From Heliopora coerulea (Eukaryota; Cnidaria; Anthozoa; Scleralcyonacea; Helioporidae), in the NCBI GenBank assembly GCA_030142905.1, contig JASJOG010000019.1, positions 2,908,796 to 2,972,795 on the forward strand: a stretch of DNA of 64,000 nt, written 5' to 3'. The first letter of the stretch is position 1; each line of letters opens with the position of its first letter. Below, in pieces: positions 35,101 through 45,088 of the stretch. Both the position numbers and the translations under genes were made by a program. A model generated the notes under the pieces. It was not told where the DNA came from. It saw nothing but the letters and a program-made list of their open reading frames with translations, and ran no database searches.

Positions 35101-38100
35101 GATTTGATTAACTCAAGAGACACAGCGCAAACCACAATAACGGCGCGTAGGGAATCGGTTTCAAGTAATACTTGAATATCACACTAAATGATGATACTAA
35201 TTTATGATAGTAACCAGTAGTAACCTGTAGGACCAGTAACCTGTTAGAATTAGTAATTGTTAGAATTATTGAATTATAATATTTATTACAATTATAATTT
35301 CTATCACAATTATAATTTCTATCACAATTATAATTTCTATCACAATTATAATTTCTATCACAATTATAATTTCTATCACAATTATAATTCCTATCACAAT
35401 TATAATTCCTATCACAATTATAATTTCTATCACAATTATAATTCCTATCACAATTATAATTCCTATCACAATTATAACTTCTATTACAAGTATAACTTCT
35501 ATTACAAGTATAACTTCTATTACAAGTATAACTTCTATTACAAGTATAACTTCTATTACAAGTATAACTTCTATTACAAGTATAACTTCTATTACAAGTA
35601 TAACTTCTATTACAAGTATAACTTCTATTACAAGTATAACTTCTATTACAAGTATAACTTCTATTACAAGTATAACTTCTATTACAAGTATAACTTCTAT
35701 TACAAGTATAACTTCTATTACAAGTATAACTTCTATTACAAGTATAACTTCTATTACAAGTATAACTTCTATTACAAGTATAACTTCTATTACAAGTATA
35801 ATTTGTATTATAATTGTAATATTTGTATTATAATAGATGTAGATCTAGGCCCCAAATATTATGCAGGCTCTTCTCATAAAACAGAAGTTCATTAGGCGTC
35901 GAACAAGTGCCACTGTATATCGCCGATGACAAACTATTTGAAAGCGTCATACAATAAAAGCAGACTTCATGTGATTCCTCTTCAATGCAGTTGAAAACAT
36001 TCAAATTAGCTCTGTGGAAGTCATATTTGAAGACTGCGGAACCGTTTCTGGAGAAAGGGCTTTCTTCGGTGGTTTTCTCTACACCGATGCAGCGCAGCAT
36101 ATAGAAATCTTCATGTTCAGTTAGGCAAAATTGGCTCACAAGACCATTTATTTCACAGAGTTTCAATCACATGATTACTGTAGTCTCGGCAAGTTAGAAA
36201 GAAAAATACAAAGTAATGTCGCTACACCAATGATTACTTCTGTTAAAAAGACCAACTCTTAAGTTTGGCCAATCAGGGACCCTCAATCAAATCACAGATT
36301 CGGCAAACCAATCACCGCCCATGATAGAGGCACTCAAAGTAATTCAGCCAATCACAAGGATTGATACAAACACGAAGTTAGGCAAAATGATTGACATTTG
36401 AATAACCTAACACCAACTTTGGCCACTTCATTCGAGCAGAGGAACTGTTGAAATATAAAATTCGAGTGTTTGTTTACCTCAATATAAATGACTCGCTAAT
36501 GCAATGCACGCAAATGCTTCTAGGTTAGACAGTGGATGTAGCAAAGACGACGACTTTAATAAACTGCAGTGAACATGCCATTATACGAATTAAAATCGCT
36601 TCGATCGGCCGTTAATCGGGTTAAGCAGCTGCCTTATTTGCCTAACCCTAAATCCGCCCCTGAATACTATGGTTCCTCTTACTTAACATCATCTTCAGAA
36701 CTATAACGGCAGTAGTGCTTAATCAATTCCTTTCATACAATAAATAGAATTCTACACACATCTTTATTGGTCGTTGTTACACTGAGGTCTATCAGAGTAC
36801 GGACAAACCGATGGCTTTGCTAAAACAGTAAACCAATCACAACTCTCCACGTGATATCACAAGCAAATGACATGGCTTCAATTTTATAGATCAAGGATCA
36901 CACCAGTGACCACTGGGCGAGAACACAGCAACAGATCCAGTCCAGTGCAACTGCTACACTTGCTTTGTGGATAAACATAAAATTAAGTAATGGTATAAAA
37001 CCCAGTTGGTTTGTTTCCTAACTATATATCTCTTCAACTATCGTGTGTTTTCCAGCTCTCAATGCCCATTGACGTCTTCGATGTGCTAAATAAGTGGATG
37101 GTCGAAGAGAAGATAGAAATTGATTTAAATGAATGCACTCCAAGGTTACCTTGGCTTTTCCCGAAGAAAAGAAGGTATGGTTGGTTGGTGGGCGGTCCGT
37201 GTGTCACTGAATAAGCAAGGGGTGAAGAGTGTTTGAATCGAAGAATTAGAGAAGGGAAGAAATAGAGAATAAAGATAAGGGGATTGAGTAAATGCGAAGT
37301 AAAGGTGAGGAAAGAAAAGAAAGGGATTTGAAGGGAAGGCAAGGGCAGGAAAAGGGCAGATAGAAAGAGGGAAAGTAAATGAGGCAGGAGAGCCAGAAAA
37401 GAACAGAAAGGAAGCGAAAGGGGAACAATGTAAAAATGGAGGAAGAAGGAAAGTATTGAAATAAATAGGAGAGGAAAGAAGAGGAAATTAAGAAAGAGAT
37501 ACGAGAGAAACAAAAGAAAGAGGAAGAAAATTTTAGTGATAGATAGTTATGATAAAGGACGAAAGATATGTGCAGAAACTGAGAAGATGAGAGAAGAAAA
37601 ATGGGGAGAACTAACGAGGTGAAGCAAGGCACAGGACAGGAAAGAATGAAGGAGACGTAAAAGACTTGTGATATGGTGAACAGGCACTTACTTCAACATG
37701 TTTATCGCCACAGAGGTGCAGTGTCCATAATTTGGTCATCTGGAGTCACTATACTTTCCTGAACAGGCCTAATATCGGAGAGTGATCATTTTTGCGTTTG
37801 TACAGTCTATTTTTGGTGTTTCCTGATTGTTTCTTCATTAAGAAAGTGAAAGGTAAACTTGGCAAGCAACTCAAACCTGGTTCATCAAACTTTGATCTGG
37901 TTAGTTGGTTTACTTTGTTGTGAGAGTGAGAAAAACCAATGTAGCTTGAATGTTATTTGGCTTTTGCAGCTTAGCAGTGACTCCATCAACCGCCTGTCCA
38001 AGGCTCACCAACCTCTCCGCAGAACTTTCGCGTGGTTGTCGATAACATTCTTCAAGGCTTGAGTCACTATCTCAGATGTTGTGGCGTGGATGTGGTAATG

Positions 38101-40588
38101 CTTGAGAATAAAAATGACCACGATAAAGCAGCGCTGGTAAGTTCGGTAAACGAAGTAACTAGCGTTAACGAAGAGATGGCGTTTGCCAACTGCTAGAAAA
38201 TTCTGTGAGAACAATTATAAAAACTTGGTGGAACGTATTTGGTTGCAAAAGACCAACGTCATGTCTTTGTTAATGCCTTATTTCCCCCTCCCCAAGCTGT
38301 CGCTGTCTTTTCTTGCGTTTACTTGAATATCAAGTTCCAACGTGGATATTTTTGGCTTGGGTTTTCTACTTTACTATTGACCAGTGCCAGTCCACATTTC
38401 CTCACCAGCTATCCACTACTGCCAGTTTTCCGTGCGATGTCAGGGCATTTTGTATTACAGATGGCTTGAAGAACTGAATGTAGCTCTGTAAGGGAAAGAG
38501 TGATGCAAGATATGCTATCACCAAACTAAGTTCTGACTGGGACATCGCAGATTATCCCAAGTTCTCTTATTTTACATCTACCTCTGACTTGTTTATTTAG
38601 ATTGCTCAAAAAGAAGAGCGAATCATTCTGACGACAGGAGTGCCATATTACACCGTGAGCGGCCAAACTGCTTTACGCAAGGTTATAAGTTTACAAGGTG
38701 CTATTTCCAAGAACCAGTGCCGTAGCTAAGCTACGACTGTGAACTGAGATATTGTAGACATGGGGAACAGCATTTGACAAATTTATTTCACAATTGTAGG
38801 TCCAGTATAAAAATGTAAAGGCATCTAAGCACGTTTGCTTGTAAACCAAGTTAGGCTGCTGTATAAGTATCCCTGACTTTTTCAATTCTTTGTAAACACG
38901 AAACACAGTTTAATCCTCTCTGTGCCGGACATATAGGGGAAGTGTATCAGGCGAACAACCGCTTCAATCAATGTTCGATACCACCAACAGAAGCTATTTT
39001 GGTGTCCATGCTGCTGATACCGAGCAACTGATGGTTACTTGCTATAAAACAAGTCAGATATAACCCACGGTTTGATTTGCACATAAGTAAGAGTTCTTAC
39101 AAATAAAGCAAACTTAATTTTCAGTTTCATACGCAATTTAAAGAAATATTTTCATTCACAGCAACTGTGACTTCATTCCAACTGCTCCAGACTTAGACCA
39201 GTGTAGCTGCTGCAAATTCACTACAATACCTAGTGTTTTGTCCGTAACTACAATTTCTGTAACAGTGAACCTTCGAGTTGCATATATATTTGCAGCCTTG
39301 CTTGCAGTCAAGGAAATTATTGATTTTATTTGCATTTGATATTTAAGCATGTCGAGAAAGATAATAATCATTTAACCACAATCCTTTACGCGCAGTAAAC
39401 AGCGTATTCTCCTGAAATAGAGGAAGATAGAATTCAAGGATTAAATTTTTTAAGAATCAAAGGATTCAATTTTGTAAGAAGAAAGGTCTTGCCTGCCTAA
39501 TTCATAGGAACAACTTAAACATTCGTCATTTATCAGTAGAACTAATTTAATTTCATAAAACTTGTGGTTAAATGTAGATGAGGACATCTTTTTTGAGTGA
39601 TTTTCGTTTCGAACGTTTCTCTTAGTTGCGTTCACAAGTACTTATTGGACATTGCATGTGTGTTCCAGCTGGAAGTGCAAAAGAGCAAGTGACAGCCGTT
39701 TTCAAACACTTCAATATCAGTGTCAGCACTAGTGACATATTTAGCAGATGTCAGGTAAGGGAAACAAAGGGAGAATGACATTTTTAATGTTACACGTAAA
39801 TTATAAACAATATTTAATTCAGAATACAGTATGTTGTTTGTAATATATGTGAATTACTGTTTTTGCAGGGACAGCGGCACAGGGGGGCAAGGGGGCGGTC
39901 GCCCCCCAACTTTTTTGGTGGGAGGCCGCACCCCACAATTATTATAAACTTTATATATATAATACTAATAATAATACTAGTCTAATACGTAAGATAAAAA
40001 TAAGTGCCCAGCACAAAACGCGGAACAAAGCCATGATAAAATGGTTATCTTAAATATGAGATTCCCGCCTGGTTATTCAATTGCTACGAGTTTGATAGTG
40101 CTAGTCTATGGCATCGTACAACTCGGCTCGCCCCCTCCCCAACTTCAAATTGGTGCCGCCGCCCCTGTTTTGAAAATTTAAAAAGCCAAGTTTTCTGTTT
40201 GAGCAAATGGCCAACGATTGTGAAGTCTGAGTTGACTATTGCTCCATGGTCAACGGGGACGAATTGTTTAATTGCGTTAGTATAAATTCGCCGTTTTAAA
40301 TAATTTTTAATTGACATATTGCAGCCAGGTTGGCATGGAATAGCAATCATCATTCTTTTAGAAATTCCCGTCCAACAACAGCTAGTTTCAAAGTTGAATG
40401 TAAAAATCTAGTTCTTGTTTGGAAACCAGAGGTAATGGTCTTTTTTTCTTTGCTGTGTCATTGTCTAGGTTTGCAACGGAAATGATTATATTAAAGTAAG
40501 TTCCATACAGATGAGACAAGCATACATGAATTACTTTGAAAATGAAAGGGAGGAATACAAAAAGAGACAAAAATCCCATTCCTTATGA
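31852..40588 (+). CDS. EXD3: EXD3 / exonuclease Mut-7 homologue (partial model, possibly decaying)
   Basis: Ten exons in order match the EXD3/Mut-7 layout. A DEDD-type 3'-5' exonuclease domain has motif I (GFDAEW, 32537 exon), motif II (YGVESDFTAL, 33464 exon) and a conserved stretch before motif III (SSLLVQQCLGLPLDK...LSDWEQR...IVYA, 34256 exon). After a Lys-rich linker follows a Mut7-C domain (FRVVVDNILQGLSHYLRCCG, then RIILTTGVPYY, then VFKHFNISVSTSDIFSRCQ and VCNGNDYIKVSS). In other animals this family is a 3'-5' exonuclease linked to RNA silencing (MUT-7 in C. elegans). Oddities: the motif III exon (Y-x3-D) is not found, the 33556/34256 junction does not keep phase, and the terminal exon has in-frame stops. 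The N-terminus is not resolved. Confidence 0.8.
32537..32604 (+). CDS. EXD3: EXD3-like gene, exonuclease motif I exon
   Basis: The acceptor is TTTTTATCTTAAAAG and the donor AG|GTATCT. It encodes PGVTLGFDAEWKPQMCQAGL, with the D-x-E metal ligands of motif I in FDAEW. It leaves two bases, completed by the next exon (AG+A, Arg). Confidence 0.8.
32951..33087 (+). CDS. EXD3: EXD3-like gene, exonuclease beta-strand exon
   Basis: The acceptor is TTTTTTTTCAAG and the donor TTAG|GTAATA. It encodes LSIVQLSLRDTVYTLDVIAL and the helix leading to ENVLKL. Phase 2 in, one base over. Confidence 0.8.
33464..33556 (+). CDS. EXD3: EXD3-like gene, exonuclease motif II exon
   Basis: The acceptor is TGTTTTTTTATAG and the donor CTAT|GTACGT. 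It encodes GYGVESDFTALVTTLL, with the motif II Asp in ESDF, then a Lys-rich helix to FVDL. It leaves one base, which does not fit the next recognised exon (34256, phase 0). A small exon may be missing or the site may be mis-called. Confidence 0.7.
33640..33740. repeat. Local direct duplication of about 50 bp
   Basis: Two diverged copies share ATTCCCG(A/G)TCATTTA and (A)TGAAT(T/G). Intronic and noncoding. Confidence 0.45.
34256..34445 (+). CDS. EXD3: EXD3-like gene, pre-motif III exon
   Basis: The acceptor is TTTTAAATTGTTATGCAG and the donor GCAA|GTAAGA. It encodes LFEIPVIKKKIDKRTKSLM and SSLLVQQCLGLPLDKAHQLS, then DWEQRLLLEKQIVYA. Family members continue Y-A-x-x-D-A-Y here. Unspliced, the frame reads YASKTIYKTLL, with no Asp. 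Confidence 0.8.
35266..35835. repeat. 18-bp minisatellite, about 30 units in two blocks
   Basis: Block 1 (to about 35470) repeats ACAATTATAATTTCTATC with some TTCC variants. Block 2 repeats ACAAGTATAACTTCTATT almost without change. The 18-base period gives a spurious 212-residue ORF of YNFYHN/YNFYYK units. It lies within the hAT-like element. Confidence 0.92.
35828..36166 (-). other. Unassigned minus-strand ORF (112 aa) inside the hAT-like element
   Basis: It has balanced composition with several Cys (FCLTEHEDFYMLRCIG, HEVCFYCMTLS), unlike its AT-rich surroundings. No family is recognised. It could be captured host exon sequence or chance. Confidence 0.25.
37056..37174 (+). CDS. EXD3: EXD3-like gene, linker exon
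   Basis: The acceptor is TATCGTGTGTTTTCCAG and the donor AAG|GTATGG. It encodes MPIDVFDVLNKWMVEEKIEI and ends in the basic PWLFPKKRR. Its position fits the linker between exonuclease and Mut7-C domains; the sequence itself is not diagnostic. Confidence 0.55.
37205..37660. repeat. Purine-rich tract
   Basis: About 450 bp strongly biased to A/G on the + strand (GAAAG, GGAAG, GAGAA units), directly after the linker exon of EXD3. Less pure than the 17.5-kb tract. Minus-strand ORFs across it are artefacts. Confidence 0.75.
38003..38136 (+). CDS. EXD3: EXD3-like gene, first Mut7-C exon
   Basis: The core NFRVVVDNILQGLSHYLRCC and GVDVVMLENKNDHDKAAL is diagnostic of the Mut7-C RNAse domain. The donor is CTG|GTAAGT. 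The 5' edge is uncertain: several AG sites lie between 37969 and 38025, and an in-frame TGA just upstream (37978-37980) limits the exon. Confidence 0.75.
38601..38681 (+). CDS. EXD3: EXD3-like gene, second Mut7-C exon
   Basis: The acceptor is TTGTTTATTTAG and the donor AAG|GTTATA (weak). It encodes IAQKEERIILTTGVPYYTVS, the strand with the conserved ILT-G motif. Phase 0 in and out. Confidence 0.75.
39626..39754 (+). CDS. EXD3: EXD3-like gene, third Mut7-C exon
   Basis: The acceptor is ACGTTTCTCTTAG and the donor CAG|GTAAGG. It encodes LRSQVLIGHCMCVPAGSAKE and VFKHFNISVSTSDIFSRCQ. The final C begins the zinc-ribbon-like C-x-x-C that the next exon completes (CQVC). Confidence 0.82.
39866..40167. 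mobile_element. hAT-like MITE (302 bp) in an EXD3 intron
   Basis: The ends CAGGGACAGCGGCAC and, on the minus strand, CAGGGGCGGCGGCAC match at 13 of 15 bases. TTTTG flanks both ends (39861-39865 and 40168-40172). The left part has G-rich and C-rich runs that could pair locally. The interior keeps the WALIF-type block in minus orientation. Confidence 0.8.
40469..40588 (+). CDS. EXD3: EXD3-like gene, terminal exon to first stop
   Basis: The acceptor is TGTGTCATTGTCTAG. It encodes VCNGNDYIKVSSIQMRQAYM and a charged helix, then TGA at 40586-40588. The same frame continues with family-like sequence beyond this stop (see the pseudogene entry), so this stop is probably premature relative to the ancestor. 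Confidence 0.7.
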   Translation, partial: VCNGNDYIKVSSIQMRQAYMNYFENEREEYKKRQKSHSL

Positions 40589-40831
40589 AAGACGAAACAT
40601 TCCTCTTCCCCGTTGAATGTGGACAGGTTGGTTTTACGAAGTGGCGTCAGGTTGCAGATCGAAAAACTCCCTGAAGCTATTCTGGACAAAATTGAGGTAT
40701 TTTACTGCGGTGCAACATAGGGGAAAATTTTCTGGGAAGGTGGCCACTTCTCACGGGTTTGTACACAATTTTCTGAAATCCCGAATAATACTGAATCTTT
40801 CTACGCGGCAAACAGGGAGAAGATTTCCTGA
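40589..40831 (+). pseudogene. Out-of-translation C-terminal zinc-ribbon remnant of EXD3
   Basis: In the frame of the terminal exon, downstream of the TGA, the sequence reads VRLQIEKLPEAILDKIEVFY, then CGAT, a TAG at 40718-40720, then GKIFWEGGHFSRVC and a final TGA at 40829-40831. The FYC...GK-FW-G-H-RV pattern is the conserved EXD3 C-terminus. The TAG stands where a zinc-ligand Cys would be expected. No GT/AG pair removes the stops in frame. Confidence 0.65.
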
Positions 40832-41772
40832 CTGGAAAATCCGTTATAATTTTTTCTACGAAACACTGAAACCACTGCTTTGAATCGAAACACTGCAGAT
40901 TTTCTTTTGCAAGTATGTTGTCATTGTTTGAGTATAATTCTTGTTTGAGTTAATTGTGAAATTGATATTGGAATCGCACTCTTCTTAAGCATAGTTTGTA
41001 AAACGCAAAAAATTTGAAGTACTTTATTTTTTGCGTATTTGTATGTATAGAACTTCGTTTGGGTGTCTGGATAAGTATAAACGTGAATGTATTGACTGTA
41101 TAAAAACGAATGGCTCAAAGCACAGCAGGCAAAACACGTGTATTATTTTAAAACAAAAAAAAAAATCAGAAAATGAGTTAAACAGACAAAAGAGGTTAGA
41201 AAAGTGCCGCCAATTTAAAAAACAAAAGAGAGCAAGTGAATCAGCTGAGAGCAGAGTGAGATTCTTGGAAACATAAAAGAATAGGAATGCTACTAGATTG
41301 ACATGGGCGGACCCAGCCTAAAATCGTACGGCTGCTCAATCTTAAAATAAGAAATCCAGGGGGGTGGTTTTATTACTTCCTGACTTTAAAACTATTATTT
41401 TGATTTCAAAGGTTTGGAAACAATAATTTGATGATTGCTTTAGTTTCGTGGCTATAGACTTTCCGGGCGGAAAACGTAGTCTCAGGATAAAAATGAGAGC
41501 CCAGCTCAAAATTTTAAGGTGAAGAACCATGATCGCAACAAGGCAAGACAAGTTAAAACATTTTGAAAATAAGTTGGATTCTAACGTTTCGTTGTAACGT
41601 ACAACATCTTCAGAGTGTAATATTACAAGGTTATCAGTGTCTATATATAAGTCTATTTACATGCGAGAATGGATAATTAATTAGCGCCCAACCAATCACA
41701 AAAGGTGACAAGTAAGAAGCTGAGAGAAAAACTAATGACGGAGCGAGAGGCTAAAACAAAGAAAATATCTCT

Positions 41773-41799
41773 TCCACACCTCTTTGAAAGAGGTGTGGA
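41773..41799. repeat. Perfect 27-base palindrome
   Basis: Arms TCCACACCTCTTT and AAAGAGGTGTGGA around one G, just inside the left arm of the hAT element. It may be a subterminal transposase-binding site or simply a hairpin. Confidence 0.8.
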
Positions 41800-42685
41800 T
41801 TATTTTAAGGAAATTTTATCACTGCACAAAAGCACAAAAAGGATAAAATTTGTATCATTTTACCGACATTATAGAAAAACTTCTGACTGCCCTACTTGTT
41901 CTGATTCTGCAACCCATGCCTTACACTATATACATGCTAGCCAATGAGCCAAAATCACAGCTGAGCCCATATCACCATACTCTATTTTTATAAAAATATT
42001 CAATATACACTTTTTCACATATTTTTTGCAAAATGTCAATGCATCTATATTACTTAGCACTCATTTTTAAAGAATTTTCTAACAAGCAACTATGAAATGT
42101 ATACTTCTAAAAATATAATAATAGTAAGAGTAAAACTAAATACCATATACATAAAATATGACAAAAGTGTATTTTGCTGAATTTAATAATTGACTAAATT
42201 GAGTTAGTTCTTGCCAATATTACATGTATACTCTCAAGTCAATGTTCACTTTTTGAAGGTATTAAAATGGATCGGGGCTACTTAATTAGGGCTTAAATAC
42301 AATAATATAACTTCATACATCCACGGACTGATATAAAAATTAATAGTGTATTTAATATAGCACGCTGAGCGCCTTTACACGTGCAGACGTGCTTGTGTTA
42401 TTGAGAAATAAATTTGCACATATATCGGTCAATACCGGCAGAAAATAACTCAAACAAACCTTAGGATAACTTTTAACATTCTTTGATAATTTTGAACACG
42501 TTTTGACGCTCCTGACTACTTCTCAACACAACAATACCCACGCAGTGTTTATTTAATTACAATAATTAGGCAGTAGGCATAGTTATTTAATATTATCATC
42601 GATACTTTAACCAAAATTGTAGCTGATTGGTCAACTGTACTTCCTTAGCAACGGGGTAGCAACTGAATCGGCTGTCAAAAATAGA

Positions 42686-45088
42686 TTGGGAAAGATGGCT
42701 ACAAAGCAGTCAACACTTGATTTCTTTATAAGAAATGCTAATGAAGCAATCGAACCAGTTGCAGCAAAGATGGTGAATGACAGCTTAAATTCACAAGATC
42801 AGCGAGCTGGTGTTCATGTAAACATTTCTAATGGCCAGGAATTATGCAGCGAACAGTCTGATCGATCGAACGAAGCCAATAACACTGAAATTAGTTCTTC
42901 AACTTTGAGCTCAACAGTTACAGGAGACAGTGATTCTGAGACTGAACATGAACTTACTTCTCAAAGTGACTCTGATGATCGTAAAACTGCAGCCAAAGAC
43001 ATAGAGGTGGTACCTAAATCCGGCGGGAGAAAAAGAATACGATGCAAAACATGCAATGAAAACTCAGATATTGTTAAAAGGTTTTGCTACAGAGGTCGAA
43101 TTCCCCCCATATGCACACCAACAGGAACAGAAGCCCGTAAAGGAACAATAGCAAAACATCTCAGCAGTGAAGCTCATAAAGAGTCTGTTAAGTTGAATAG
43201 AATTAAGGGGTTATCTTCGTCTGAAAAAATACAAGCAGTACCTTTACTCAAGATAGCAAACGCACAAACACACCTTCTTGCTAACCGAATCGGTAAATTG
43301 ATAATTCAGGTGTACAACGATGCCAAAAATTTAGCAATTTCTGCCTTTACCTGGCCATCAAGAGTAGTAGCTAGTGAAATTGCTCACACTTTCGATTATA
43401 ATAGTCCTTTTAAAGAGTATGACGCGTCAGTGTTTGATTTACAATACGTGACACCAACAAGCCATCAGGAACTTTTGAAAATTATCGTGCAGACCGACCT
43501 ACCAAGATTTAAACAAGAAATCGATGATTGTCTCGCAGCCTCTTTCCGGTGCGATGCTTCGATGGATCGTACTCAAAAGGACAACGAGTTCATGTTGTTG
43601 AATGTTATTAACAAAAATGGAAACGAACTACTTCGGTACGTTGGCCTTGGCCATGTTAAAAATAGGGGTGCCAAGGGTCATTTAGAAGCATTGAAGGAAG
43701 GCGCAACTGATACAATTGGCTTGAATAAAGTGTTGACCATTGCAAACCATATGACAACGGACGGGGAAAACAAAAATGTCGGTGAACATAATGGACTGTG
43801 GAAATTGATTAATGATGAAAGAGCCAAAGAAGAGGCAGAATTCCCAATGTTGAAGTCAGTTTGTGCGGTTCACTCTTCTGCATTAGCGTACCACGACCTG
43901 TGTAAGGAAGTTTCAGACGTGGATACCCTGATACGAAAAGTTTCTGCTATCTCTTCATTTTCCCATGCGTCAGCGGCACGTACAGCAGAGCTTGAAAAGT
44001 ATGCAAAAGAGCAGGGTCTCAATGTTCGGCGCTTTCCAAAGTATTACGAAGTTAGGTGGACGGAATTTACAGCAGGATTGATTGATGCCGTTCTCACCTC
44101 TTGGAGGGCACTTATGGTGTTTTGTGAAAGATCAGAAGAGGAGCAAGCGAAGGGTTTCGGGAGACTGTTGTCAAAGACAACTTAATGCTGATGTGCTTAC
44201 TCGGAGACGTCCTTTTCCTGCTGAAGGTGTTCCAGAAGAAGTTGCAAGGAGACGACATAACAATCGTTGATATTGTCCCAGAAACAAAGAAGCTCATTGC
44301 AAAACTCGACAAATTACATCAACGCCCAATCATAGGTGGTTGGGAAGATAAGTTTTCTCAAAGCTACAATGAGGAAGATGGAAAATTTTTTGGGACACTT
44401 TTGTGGCACAAGGAACGACGTACGACACGAAGAAATCTCTATGTCTCTGAAACGAGGGCGTTCTCCGCAATAAAGGTTGAGGTATTACAGGCACTGCATA
44501 ATTTTATGGAAAGAAGGCTCGACATAGATGATCACGCAAAAGAAAATTTCTCTTCATTTGTAAAATTTACTGCAAATGAAGAAGATATCAGAAAAGTTCA
44601 TGCTTCAGTGGCACCGGATCTCGATCTGCGATATCTGGCACAAGAGTACGAGGATGTGCAGGAAAGCAATATGAACAAAAGCAACCCGAAAGCTTTGCTG
44701 CAAAACCTGTGCGCAAATTCCAACGAGACCAAAACGCTAACAGAGGTACTGGCCCCGGATACTTGTATGCAAACCACACTCAGCTGATTGTGAAAGATTA
44801 GTCTAGGCATACAACAACGTAAAGACAAGTTCAAGGAATCGTCTTCAACGTGAAACAATAAGCCATTATCTTTATGTCAACATCAACATGCCAGTCTTGG
44901 CAAAATTCGACCCAAGGCCAGCCGTTCGTCATTTTATTAACGAAAAAAAACGGCGCGTGGGAGATACACCAAAGCCTGACAAGCAGGCATGGTTTCAGAA
45001 AGTTTTTGAACGTGGTGATACTGATGAAAGTGAGGTTGACGATGCAGACATTGTGACAAAACAGAAAACATTGAATCGTGGATTTTAG
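42686..45088 (+). pseudogene. hAT-family transposase (KIAA1586/ZNF862-like), disrupted
   Basis: The first segment (42686-44185, 499 residues, probably starting at MATKQSTLDFF) has an N-terminal KQSTLDFF motif and a BED-like zinc finger (Cys120, Cys123, His158, His164). The hAT catalytic-region blocks are FRCDASMD (about 288-294), MTTDGE (356-361), CAVH (393-396) and a final RWTEF. A -1 frame change at 44183-44187 (TAATG) leads to a 200-residue segment (44185-44787). A second shift near 44770 restores the first frame, which runs through a TAG at 44804-44806 into the conserved C-terminal region (SADCERLV, AYNNVKTSSRNR, MPVLAKFDPRPA) and stops at 45086-45088. Three lesions make it inactive as read. 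Confidence 0.85.

Larger units (their letters stand above)
34495..36662. mobile_element. Non-autonomous hAT-like element (2168 bp) in an EXD3 intron
   Basis: The ends CAGGGGTGGGTCTAG (left) and CAGGGGCGGATTTAG (right, minus strand) match at 12 of 15 bases, and both continue to GTTAGGCAAAT. AATAC flanks both sides (34490-34494 and 36663-36667), a 5-bp target duplication. It contains the 18-bp minisatellite and a 112-residue minus-strand ORF (35828-36166) of unknown nature; no transposase is seen. Confidence 0.75.

Noticed and set aside
35257..35895. 212-aa ORF of Tyr/Asn repeats
   Set aside because: It is a direct translation of an 18-bp minisatellite inside a transposon; both strands are open, as expected for such a repeat.
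37034..37632. Minus-strand ORFs rich in Leu/Ser/Phe
   Set aside because: Compositional artefact of the purine-rich tract.
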